Part shown: positions 1-5,880 of the stretch, piece after piece
Layout: every line of letters starts with the position of its first letter
Position numbering within the stretch: the stretch's first letter is position 1
Source of the DNA: Alkalinema sp. CAN_BIN05
GTDB taxonomy: Bacteria; Cyanobacteriota; Cyanobacteriia; Leptolyngbyales; Leptolyngbyaceae
NCBI GenBank assembly: GCA_026786325.1
Contig: JAJAYH010000262.1
Coordinates: forward strand, 1-7,660
DNA: 7,660 nucleotides
Direction of reading: 5' to 3'
Program-made: the position numbers and the translations under genes
Notes under the pieces: generated by a model
What the model saw: the letters and a program-made list of their open reading frames with translations, nothing else
The model's database searches: none
Told to the model about the DNA's origin: nothing

Positions 1-52
1 CCCCCAAACAGCATTTCCAATGCTGCGCCTTCAACCACTCGGCCATCTCTCC
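1..52 (-). tRNA. tRNA-Ser (anticodon GGA), 5' part only
   Basis: Read on the minus strand from base 52, the sequence begins GGAGAGATGGCCGAGTGG, the typical acceptor strand and D-arm of a class II tRNA-Ser. The anticodon stem pairs CAGCA (minus strand of 21-25) with TGCTG (minus strand of 9-13). It encloses the loop TTGGAAA, which puts anticodon GGA at 16-18, decoding UCC and UCU. The gene runs off the left edge before the long variable arm is complete, so the variable arm, T-arm and 3' acceptor strand are not visible. It diverges from the ferredoxin gene to its right. Confidence 0.93.
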
Positions 53-62
53 AGGCCATCCG

Positions 63-88
63 AGTCAGGTAAAACAAATTACCTCACT
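63..88. promoter_or_regulatory. Interrupted palindrome in the divergent tRNA/ferredoxin spacer
   Basis: AGGTAA (67-72) pairs with TTACCT (79-84) around a six-base AT-rich loop. After one C-C mismatch, AGT (63-65) pairs with ACT (86-88). This gives nine pairs with one mismatch. No T-run follows on either strand, so it is not an intrinsic terminator. Its place between divergently transcribed genes would suit an operator or a leader hairpin of the tRNA precursor, but nothing in the sequence identifies a binding protein. Confidence 0.35.
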
Positions 89-149
89 GAAAAAACATAG
101 TAGCAGACATCCCGGCATAATGGATAGAGCTAATCTAAAACTTCTTGAC

Positions 150-170
150 ACGGACGATCGGTCCGTTTTT
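150..170 (+). terminator. Terminator-like hairpin with T5 tract before the ferredoxin start
   Basis: ACGGAC (150-155) and GTCCGT (161-166) form a perfect six-pair stem around GATCG. A run of T follows to 170, three bases before the ATG at 174. This has the form of a short intrinsic terminator or attenuator on the plus strand. The HIP1-like core CGATCG (155-160) forms part of the palindrome, so the symmetry could be partly a by-product of that repeat. It matters because it lies inside the reading frame if translation starts at the earlier ATG (120). Confidence 0.35.
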
Positions 171-173
171 CCT

Positions 174-566
174 ATGCCCCAAAATCCCTCGACCGCTCCC
201 GTTAAAATCCACACCGTTCGGATTCACAATCGCCAAACAGGAACCACCAACGAACTCAAAGTCCCCAGCGATCGGTATATTCTCCACTGCGTCGAAAACC
301 AAGGCGTAGACCTGCCCTTTTCCTGTCGAAACGGAGCATGTACAGCCTGTGCCGTTCGAGTTCAGTCCGGTGATTTACTACAACCGGAAGCCATGGGACT
401 TTCGCCAGAACTCCAAAGCATGGGATATGCACTGCTCTGTGTTAGCTATGCTCAGTCGGATTTGGAGGTGGAAACCCAAGATGAAGATGAGGTGTACGTG
501 CTTCAGTTTGGTCGAAATTTTGGACGAGGTAAGGTTCGATTTGGCCTACCGTTGGACGATGATTAG
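174..566 (+). CDS. fdC2: Plant-type [2Fe-2S] ferredoxin, FdC2 subgroup with C-terminal extension
   Basis: Small electron carrier with one [2Fe-2S] cluster. In the 130-residue product the ligands are Cys51, Cys56, Cys59 and Cys89, with the canonical spacing C-x4-C-x2-C-x29-C. After the ferredoxin fold comes a tail of about 35 residues beginning DLEVETQDEDEVYVLQFGR, the hallmark of chloroplast and cyanobacterial FdC2 rather than photosynthetic PetF. Plant FdC2 has been linked to chlorophyll synthesis and photosynthetic function; the partner here is unknown. I prefer the ATG at 174. The earlier in-frame ATG at 120 adds 18 residues outside the fold, and that extra stretch contains a hairpin and T-tract. 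Neither start has a clear Shine-Dalgarno sequence. From memory, a similar order of ferredoxin, suhB-like and DnaJ-like genes occurs in Synechocystis (sll1382-sll1384); not verified here. Confidence 0.9.
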   Translation: MPQNPSTAPVKIHTVRIHNRQTGTTNELKVPSDRYILHCVENQGVDLPFSCRNGACTACAVRVQSGDLLQPEAMGLSPELQSMGYALLCVSYAQSDLEVETQDEDEVYVLQFGRNFGRGKVRFGLPLDDD

Positions 567-630
567 GGAATTATGAATTGAGATTTTTGATCTCTTTTGA
601 CGATCGGGTGTACTTTTTTAGGTTTGATAT

Positions 631-1458
631 ATGACTCGTGACGACCTCGCTCGGTATCTAGATATTGCAACGATCGCAGCCCAAGCGGGAGGTAAAGAAC
701 TACAGCATTATTGGGGCAATCTTAAGGCCAATGATGTTCAGGAAAAACGTCCCGGCGATCTGGTTACAGAAGCCGACAAAGCTGCCGAAAAAGCTGTTCT
801 GACTGTTCTTCAGCGTCACGTTCCGGATCATGCGATCTTGGCGGAAGAGTCGGGAATGCAAGGCGATTGGGATGCGGAGTACCTCTGGGCTATTGATCCC
901 TTAGATGGCACGACAAATTACGCTCATCAATATCCTTGTTTTGCGGTTTCAGTGGGTCTGCTGCACAAGGGTATTCCGATCGTTGGCGTAGTTTACAATC
1001 CCATTCACAATGAGCTTTACCGCGCCGCTACCGGACTCGGGGCCACCTGCAACAACTTGCCTATCCAGGTTTCTAAGACGGAATGTCTGGCCAAAAGTAT
1101 TCTGGTGACGGGTTTTGCCTACGATCGGCACATTACCCCGGACAATAACTATGCTGAATTTTGTCGGCTCACGCACAAAACCCAAGGGGTTCGTCGGGAT
1201 GGAGCGGCATCGCTTGACTTGGCCTATGTCGCCTGTGGACGAATCGATGGCTACTGGGAACGAGGACTGTCGCCGTGGGATATTGCAGCGGGCATTGTGA
1301 TTGTGCAGGAAGCCGGTGGGTATGTAACTGGTTATGATCAGTCGGTTTTTGAGATCCGATCGGATCGAATTTTAGCTACCAATGGCAGGCTACACCGAGA
1401 ACTCAGTGATGAACTCATAACGATCCGCCCACTGGACGTTGACTTTGGAGATGCTTAA
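631..1458 (+). CDS. Inositol monophosphatase-family phosphatase (SuhB/HisN-like)
   Basis: Mg2+-dependent phosphomonoesterase of the IMPase superfamily, 275 residues, the usual length, cytoplasmic. Visible motifs are the metal-ligand Glu in EESG (Glu72), motif 1 WAIDPLDGTTN (Asp89, Asp92, Thr94/Thr95) and motif 2 SPWDIAAG (Asp217) followed by EAGG. A DLVTEAD segment at 43-49 is also typical. The active site therefore appears intact. The family includes inositol-1-phosphatases, SuhB and histidinol-phosphate phosphatases, and motifs alone do not settle the substrate. Presence of hisZ two genes downstream makes a histidinol-phosphatase role worth considering (inference). The ATG at 631 lies 64 bases after the ferredoxin stop, with only a weak AGG upstream. 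It is probably read in the same direction and perhaps on the same transcript as fdC2. Confidence 0.93.
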   Translation: MTRDDLARYLDIATIAAQAGGKELQHYWGNLKANDVQEKRPGDLVTEADKAAEKAVLTVLQRHVPDHAILAEESGMQGDWDAEYLWAIDPLDGTTNYAHQYPCFAVSVGLLHKGIPIVGVVYNPIHNELYRAATGLGATCNNLPIQVSKTECLAKSILVTGFAYDRHITPDNNYAEFCRLTHKTQGVRRDGAASLDLAYVACGRIDGYWERGLSPWDIAAGIVIVQEAGGYVTGYDQSVFEIRSDRILATNGRLHRELSDELITIRPLDVDFGDA

Positions 1459-1523
1459 GTTTTTTGATCGGGAGCATAATGAAAAAACAAGATTAAAGAA
1501 CAAATTTTTCAGAATCGATCGGC

Positions 1524-1620
1524 AAAGTGTGGATCAACTGATTACACTTTAGATGAAGCACTGATGAAGTTAGCCAACACTTTCAAATCCACAACAATCA
1601 GTCGATCGGTTAAACGATCG
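1524..1620 (+). other. Two short hairpins in the 224-base leader before the J-protein gene
   Basis: AAAGTGT (1524-1530) pairs perfectly with ACACTTT (1544-1550) around a 13-base loop. Further on, two CGATCG copies (1603-1608 and 1615-1620) are separated by GTTAAA and can pair with each other as a six-pair stem. Neither hairpin is followed by a T-run, so I do not call them terminators. They lie between the phosphatase stop and the J-protein start, where a promoter or leader would be expected. I see no convincing -35/-10 pair. Confidence 0.3.
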
Positions 1621-1669
1621 TGCTTTATGCCTCAAAGACCAAGAGACGAATACCTAGACTCATTTACGC

Positions 1670-1673
1670 AGGA
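1670..1673 (+). promoter_or_regulatory. Ribosome binding site that sets the J-protein start
   Basis: AGGA lies nine bases before the ATG at 1683. The longer reading frame opens at a GTG at 1620 that directly follows a CGATCG hairpin and has no such site. This favours 1683 as the real start. Confidence 0.55.
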
Positions 1674-1682
1674 CAAAGACGC

Positions 1683-2621
1683 ATGGTTTTTCAGATTCAG
1701 CGAGGGCTATTTTCGAGTGAGTTTGCCGATTATTACGCTCTTTTAGGGATGCCACTGTTTTCTGATGGCAAAGATGTCCGAAAAAGTTACCTAAAAATTG
1801 CCCGCCGCCTCCATCCCGACAGCGCCGCCCTTAACTCCAGCGACAAACAATTTGCCGAACAACTCCTCTCCAAGCTCATTAACCCCGCATGGGAATGTCT
1901 GGTTCAGGAAAAATCTAAAAATGAATACGACCTAGTGCTTAGACTCAAAGCCAAAGAAGCCGCTGGAAACCCAAATTCGACGGAAGGACTCAGCTCCATC
2001 GCCCAAGCCCTATTTGACAAGTCAGATGCGGAACTTGAATACCGCGCTCTAGTCCAGAGCCTCACAGCCAAGCAATTTGAGAATCTATCCCAATGCGAAG
2101 AAGTTACCGCCCAGATCAGTGAATTAAATTTGGTCTATCTCATCAAAACCGAAGGCAATTGGACCTCCGGCGGTGGTAAGCCCATGAAGCCCATGGCTAC
2201 TCCTAGTCCTGCCGCATCCGAGACATCTACAGCCCAACCGCCAATAAATCCCTATGCGGCTCGTCAGTCCTTAGCGGATCCGTACTTCAATCGTGCCGAA
2301 ATCGCATTCAAACGTCAAAATTATCCCCAAGCCGTTTTAGAATTGCGAGATGCGCTCAAGCTTGAACCGAATAATGGTCGTTCTCATAGTTTGTTGGGAA
2401 TGGTGTATTTGGAGCAAAAGCAAGGTACGATGGCACGCATTCATTTTGATAAAGCCCTGAGCTTGAATGCCTCGGATGCCATGGCTCTAGAGGGAAAACA
2501 GATGCTCCAGAAGATGACCTCAAAATCATCTACTGTTGCGACTGCCAAAGGAAGCACGAATGCTAAAGACGGCGGCAAGTCACCAGGCATGTTTGGCGGA
2601 TTGTTTGGAAAGAAAAAATAA
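1683..2621 (+). CDS. J-domain protein with C-terminal TPR repeats
   Basis: Probable class C Hsp40 co-chaperone of 312 residues. The N-terminal J domain (about residues 14-85) begins DYYALLGMP and has an intact HPD motif at His44-Pro45-Asp46, the signature needed to stimulate DnaK ATPase. There is no Gly/Phe linker or zinc-finger region. A linker rich in Pro, Ser, Thr and Ala (about 162-190) follows, then two TPR-like helical hairpins (about 200-231 and 234-265), usually protein-binding. The lysine- and glycine-rich tail ends FGGLFGKKK. A specific client or DnaK partner cannot be read from the sequence. The stop TAA shares its last base with the hisZ ATG, indicating coupled translation. The first part of the gene is strikingly C-rich. 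Confidence 0.87.
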   Translation: MVFQIQRGLFSSEFADYYALLGMPLFSDGKDVRKSYLKIARRLHPDSAALNSSDKQFAEQLLSKLINPAWECLVQEKSKNEYDLVLRLKAKEAAGNPNSTEGLSSIAQALFDKSDAELEYRALVQSLTAKQFENLSQCEEVTAQISELNLVYLIKTEGNWTSGGGKPMKPMATPSPAASETSTAQPPINPYAARQSLADPYFNRAEIAFKRQNYPQAVLELRDALKLEPNNGRSHSLLGMVYLEQKQGTMARIHFDKALSLNASDAMALEGKQMLQKMTSKSSTVATAKGSTNAKDGGKSPGMFGGLFGKKK

Positions 2622-3871
2622 TGGTTTATCAGCCGCCCTCTGGGGCCAGAGATCTATTGCCGCTTGATGTGGCACAGAAAAGTTGGATTGAAGATCGGCT
2701 TCAGCAGGTCTTACATCGCTGGGGCTATCATCGCATCATCACCTCGACTCTAGAGCGGATGGACACGTTGATGGCAGGCGGGGCGATCGCATCCCAGCAA
2801 ATCCTCCAAATCCAAACGAGTAGTGACGAAGTATTGGGGCTACGGCCTGAATTTACGGCATCTATTGCCCGAACTGCGGTCATGAGGCTTTCGGATAAGA
2901 GCTATCCGTCTCGTCTTTATTACAATGCGAATGTTTTTCGTCGTCCCCAAGAAGGTAGCCACAGCACCCAGCAAGAATCCTATCAAGCGGGAGTCGAGTT
3001 GCTCGGCGGCGGTGGGGTTTTGGCGGATGCGGAAATTTTGTTGTTGGTGATGGATTGTTTGAATGGCATTGGTTTGGCCGATCGCTGGCAAATGGTCTTG
3101 GGGGATGCGGGCCTAACCCGATCGCTCCTGTGGGAATTTCCGAAGCCATTGCGGGGGAAGGTTCGTCATGCGTTAGCCCATCTGGATCGGGTTGCCTTAG
3201 AAACCATTCTAATGGAAGAAGATTTGCGATCGAGGGCTTTGCAAATTTTGGACTTGCGCGGCGAACCGGAAGCCGTGATTAAAAAGCTCAGCCAAATGCC
3301 ACTAGATGACTATCAGCGACAGGCGGCGGTTAATTTGCAGCGATTAATTTCGCTGTTACAAGCAACAGCCCAAAAACGTGGACTTCCCGATCGATTTCCC
3401 ATTGTTCTAGATCTGAGCCTAATTCGCACGTTTGACTACTACACGGGCATCGTATTTGAGGTCATTGGCGATCCGGCTTCAGGGCAACAAATCTTAGGTC
3501 AAGGCGGGCGCTATGACGAATTGCTCAGCACTTACCATCCCCAATCAGAATCGATTCCGAGTATTGGTTTCTCGTTGGAAATTGAGCGACTTCACCAAGC
3601 CCTATTGCCCACTGGACAACTGCCAAAACGGACGACGACTAGTGAAAAATTGGTGGTTGCCGAGTCCGTGGAGGTTTATCCTATAGCGTTAGCACAGAGT
3701 CAAATTCTGCGAGAATTGAATCCATCAGCTCAGATCGAAATCTATTTGCGATCGCCCGATGGTACAGCAACGATCGATCGTGAGACGATTTACGACCATG
3801 CTCGACAGCAATCTATTCTCGAAATTGTTTGGATTCGCGCCAATGGTTCGATCGATGTTGAAATGCTTTAG
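2621..3871 (+). CDS. hisZ: ATP phosphoribosyltransferase regulatory subunit HisZ (HisRS-like)
   Basis: HisZ is a catalytically dead paralogue of histidyl-tRNA synthetase. It joins short-form HisG to make an active, histidine-regulated ATP phosphoribosyltransferase, the first step of histidine synthesis. The class II synthetase core is clear: LRPEFTASIART (74-85, motif 2 region), RTFDYYTGIVFEV (269-281, histidine-site segment), GQGGRYDELL (293-302) and SIGFSLEIERL (314-324, motif 3). In true HisRS the first of these reads PEGTA and the second RGLDYYT; here the equivalents are PEFTA and RTFDYYT, which supports HisZ. The 416-residue length is near that of HisRS, but residues 343-416 are a poor match to a full anticodon-binding domain. 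It starts one base inside the J-protein stop. HIP1 octamers lie at 2783-2790 and 3748-3755. hisG is not in the window. Confidence 0.9.
   Translation: MVYQPPSGARDLLPLDVAQKSWIEDRLQQVLHRWGYHRIITSTLERMDTLMAGGAIASQQILQIQTSSDEVLGLRPEFTASIARTAVMRLSDKSYPSRLYYNANVFRRPQEGSHSTQQESYQAGVELLGGGGVLADAEILLLVMDCLNGIGLADRWQMVLGDAGLTRSLLWEFPKPLRGKVRHALAHLDRVALETILMEEDLRSRALQILDLRGEPEAVIKKLSQMPLDDYQRQAAVNLQRLISLLQATAQKRGLPDRFPIVLDLSLIRTFDYYTGIVFEVIGDPASGQQILGQGGRYDELLSTYHPQSESIPSIGFSLEIERLHQALLPTGQLPKRTTTSEKLVVAESVEVYPIALAQSQILRELNPSAQIEIYLRSPDGTATIDRETIYDHARQQSILEIVWIRANGSIDVEML
2783..2790. repeat. HIP1 octamer GCGATCGC inside hisZ
   Basis: Perfect copy of the cyanobacterial highly iterated palindrome, in the hisZ coding region. 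Confidence 0.9.
3748..3755. repeat. HIP1 octamer GCGATCGC near the hisZ 3' end
   Basis: Second perfect HIP1 copy. A few bases on, ACGATCGATCG (from 3770) holds two overlapping CGATCG hexamers. Confidence 0.9.
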
Positions 3872-3919
3872 TTACAATTTCGTGATTCTCTAAAACAACG
3901 TTATTTCTGGGTTCTAATC

Positions 3920-4153
3920 ATGTCTCATTCTATTGTTACCGACATCTGTGAAGGGGTTGCAGATTGCGTCGCTGCTTGCCCTGTGGCTTGTATCGATCAA
4001 GGCCCAAACAAAAATTACAAAGGCACCGATTGGTATTGGATTGATTTTTCGACTTGTATTGATTGCGGGATTTGTGTTCAGGTTTGTCCTGTAGAAGGCG
4101 CTATTGTCAATGAAGAGCGACCTGATCTTCAGCGTACTCCTGGCGTGTATTAA
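3920..4153 (+). CDS. Bacterial-type ferredoxin with two Fe-S cluster motifs
   Basis: A 77-residue soluble electron carrier. The first half-motif is CEGVADCVAACP (Cys10, Cys16, Cys20) with an extra Cys24; the second is CIDCGICVQVCP (Cys46, Cys49, Cys52, Cys56). Cys20, Cys46, Cys49 and Cys52 would hold a [4Fe-4S] cluster. The other cluster has three obvious ligands (Cys10, Cys16, Cys56), as in 7Fe ferredoxins that carry [3Fe-4S]. The central GTDWYWID segment is, to my recollection, typical of a conserved cyanobacterial ferredoxin family. The gene begins 48 bases after hisZ on the same strand, with a single plausible ATG and no strong ribosome binding site. It may be transcribed with hisZ, since I see no terminator between them. 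The redox partner is unknown. Confidence 0.92.
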   Translation: MSHSIVTDICEGVADCVAACPVACIDQGPNKNYKGTDWYWIDFSTCIDCGICVQVCPVEGAIVNEERPDLQRTPGVY

Positions 4154-4335
4154 GCGGCGGCTTGAATGAGCCAACCGATTGCATCACAGAATTGCGATCG
4201 GCCCTAGTGACACTCTTTTACTCTATTCGTCATAGTGAAATCGAGCAGACTTCAATCGAATCCGATCGTTCCCCACCCCATCCACTAAGTCGTTGAGTTG
4301 GGAGAGTTGTATTATTTTAGAGAGTACTACGTGGG

Positions 4336-5523
4336 ATGCTGGTGATGAGTGATGATTACAATATGCTCGATCGGGTCTCTCAACGACAGCGTTTATTTGA
4401 ATTGGCGACGGTTTTTTTGAAGTTGGGGACGATCGCATTTGGCGGTCCAGCAGCTCATGTGGCGATGATGGAGGAGGAGGTTGTGACTAGGCGATCGTGG
4501 ATGACGCGGGAGAAGTTGCTGGAATTGTTTGGGATGACTAATTTGATTCCGGGTCCGAATTCGACTGAATTGGCGATGCAGATTGGTTACGATCGGGCGG
4601 GTTGGTGGGGATTGGTTATTGCGGGAGTTTGTTTTATTGGTCCGGCGATGGCGATTGTTTGGGGATTGGCGATCGGGTATGCACAAACTCAAACATTGCC
4701 ACAGTTGTCTGGAGTACTGTATGGCATAAAGCCTGTGATTGTAGTAATCATTCTTCAGGCATTGTGGAAGTTAGGGCAAAAGGCTGTGACGGATTGGGTT
4801 ACGGGATTGGCTGGAGTTGTGGCGATCGGGGCTTATTTTTTTGGTTGGGATGAGGTTGCGGTTTTGATTGGTTTGGGAGGTTTGGTTTGGTTGGTGAGGC
4901 GACAAAAAAATGAACTGCTAGCTTGGGTTCCAATTTCGGGTTTATTGGTACAGATTCCAGAGGCTAATCCGATCGGCACTATTAAATCGATCGATTGGAC
5001 AAATGTGTTTGTAATCTTTTTTAAAATTGGTACTGTATTGTATGGAAGTGGCTATGTATTGTTGGCTTTTCTTCAACGGGAATTAGTCGATCGGAATGGT
5101 TGGCTAACATCACAACAATTAATTGATGCGGTGGCAATCGGGCAGTTGACACCGGGTCCAGTCTTGACGACGGCTACATTTATTGGTTATTTGCTAGCGG
5201 GAAATTCGGGCGCAATTGCGGGGACGATCGGAATCTTTCTGCCGTCGTTTTTGTTAGTGGGCATTTTGAATCTTTGGGTCATGCCTTGGATGCGATCGGC
5301 TGGGTTTAAAGCCTTTCTGGCAGGGGTTACTGCCGGATCTCTCGGATTAATGGCGGGTGTGACATTGACATTAATTCGATCGAGTTTGGTAGATGTCTGG
5401 ACTATCGGGATTTCAATTTTGGCGGCGATCGTACTTTTGAAGTTTAAAATAAACTCAGCAGTATTAATTTTAGTCGGTGGTGCGTTCGGATGGATACTGC
5501 AATTTAACAGTTTTATTTTTTAA
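4336..5523 (+). CDS. chrA: Chromate transporter ChrA, two-domain form
   Basis: Inner-membrane transporter of the CHR family; characterised members export chromate and confer Cr(VI) tolerance. At 395 residues it is the full-length form with two homologous halves. The first has FGGPAAH (35-41) and IPGPN (71-75). The second has the weaker YGSGYV (236-241) and LTPGPV (271-276). Between and after these lie many hydrophobic segments, about ten membrane spans in all, with a charged loop around 187-194 near the centre. Two starts are possible: ATG 4336 and ATG 4345. The latter has GGGA (4333-4336) eight bases upstream. The gene is isolated, with 182 bases before it and 549 after. It is rich in G and T (many TTG, GGG and GTT codons), unlike its C-rich neighbours, which may hint at different ancestry. 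Substrate is inferred from family only. Confidence 0.92.
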   Translation: MLVMSDDYNMLDRVSQRQRLFELATVFLKLGTIAFGGPAAHVAMMEEEVVTRRSWMTREKLLELFGMTNLIPGPNSTELAMQIGYDRAGWWGLVIAGVCFIGPAMAIVWGLAIGYAQTQTLPQLSGVLYGIKPVIVVIILQALWKLGQKAVTDWVTGLAGVVAIGAYFFGWDEVAVLIGLGGLVWLVRRQKNELLAWVPISGLLVQIPEANPIGTIKSIDWTNVFVIFFKIGTVLYGSGYVLLAFLQRELVDRNGWLTSQQLIDAVAIGQLTPGPVLTTATFIGYLLAGNSGAIAGTIGIFLPSFLLVGILNLWVMPWMRSAGFKAFLAGVTAGSLGLMAGVTLTLIRSSLVDVWTIGISILAAIVLLKFKINSAVLILVGGAFGWILQFNSFIF

Positions 5524-5569
5524 TAGTTTGCAGGAATCCGATCGCCCTTCAACATCTGGAACTGTTAAA
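5503..5569 (+). terminator. Possible long-armed inverted repeat at the chrA 3' end
   Basis: TTTAACAGTT (5503-5512, inside the last chrA codons) is perfectly complementary to AACTGTTAAA (5560-5569), with 47 bases between. The first arm runs directly into a T-rich stretch (5511-5520). The second arm is followed by AAAATC, not by T. It could help end or stabilise the chrA transcript, but the arms are AT-rich and far apart, so the call is weak. Confidence 0.25.
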
Positions 5570-5605
5570 AATCAACCAATTGTAAAACAGGTCATTTTTT
5601 GTGGA

Positions 5606-5611
5606 TATAAT
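5606..5611 (+). promoter_or_regulatory. Isolated consensus -10 box TATAAT
   Basis: A perfect TATAAT lies about 80 bases after chrA and about 20 bases before the hairpin at 5630. The best -35 candidate, TTGTAA at 5580-5585, is 20 bases away, which is too far for a standard promoter. If active, transcription would start near 5618 and run into the structured region with no protein gene to express until 6073. Confidence 0.25.
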
Positions 5612-5629
5612 GAATCCAAGCGCCTGATC

Positions 5630-5661
5630 GGTTTATATCAAAAACTGTTTGATAATAAACC
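5630..5661 (+). other. Strong bulged hairpin (13 bp) in the chrA-SIMPL gap
   Basis: GGTTTATATCAAA (5630-5642) pairs with TTTGATAATAAACC (5648-5661) over 13 base pairs with one bulged T, around the five-base loop AACTG. There is no T-run after it. The length makes chance unlikely. It could be the 5' stem of a small RNA started from the -10 box at 5606, or a subterminal hairpin of a lost IS200/IS605-like element. No family is recognised. Confidence 0.5.
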
Positions 5662-5711
5662 ATTTCAATTCAAGCCCCAGAGATGCACGTATAGCCCATT
5701 GATTGTCCCAA

Positions 5712-5841
5712 TTACCCATCCGTAAATTCCGGGCTAATAGCGAAAACCTGTTGAAACAGATTAAAAACCTACTCTAAGAGGTTTTCAGTCCGTTTTAACG
5801 GACTTTGGCTATTAGGCTGGGATTTTAATCCCTATGGGTGA
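5712..5841 (+). other. Nested multi-stem element: structured RNA or mobile-element remnant
   Basis: About 130 bases fold as nested and side-by-side stems. Outer stem: TTACCCAT (5712-5719) with ATGGGTGA (5834-5841), including one G-U. Second stem: CTAATAGC (5734-5741) with GCTATTAG (5808-5815). Inside it: CTGT/ACAG (5748-5751, 5756-5759), AAAACCT/AGGTTTT (5764-5770, 5779-5785) and AGTCCGT/ACGGACT (5787-5793, 5798-5804). Beside it: GGGAT/ATCCC (5819-5823, 5828-5832). Two hairpins share the loop TTTA. A second AAAACCT (5743-5749) could compete for the same AGGTTTT. CCAATT (5708-5713) and AATTGG (5856-5861) may extend the ends. The form resembles hairpin-rich ends of IS200/IS605 or REP-associated elements, and I recall similar strings between cyanobacterial genes, but I cannot verify copies. 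No transposase gene is present. The structure is seen; the identity is inference. Confidence 0.5.
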
Positions 5842-5880
5842 ATAACGAAGCGCGCAATTGGCCAACAGAATCATTTATTC

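Noticed and set aside
120..173. Upstream ATG at 120 as the ferredoxin start
   Set aside because: It adds 18 residues outside the ferredoxin fold, has no ribosome binding site, and would translate through a terminator-like hairpin. It is kept only as an alternative.
1620..1682. GTG at 1620 as the J-protein start
   Set aside because: The added 21 residues precede the J domain with no family match, and AGGA is correctly spaced for ATG 1683.
2621..3871. Functional histidyl-tRNA synthetase
   Set aside because: The synthetase signatures are altered (PEFTA, RTFDYYT) and the C-terminal region is a poor match to an anticodon-binding domain, so HisZ fits better.
4154..4335. Promoter of chrA from TATTAT at 4310-4315
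   Set aside because: No acceptable -35 lies at 16-18 bases, and the spacer is otherwise featureless apart from CGATCG sites.
5477..5725. 82-residue plus-strand frame overlapping the chrA end
   Set aside because: It has no recognisable motif or ribosome binding site, and it starts inside chrA in another frame and ends in the structured element.
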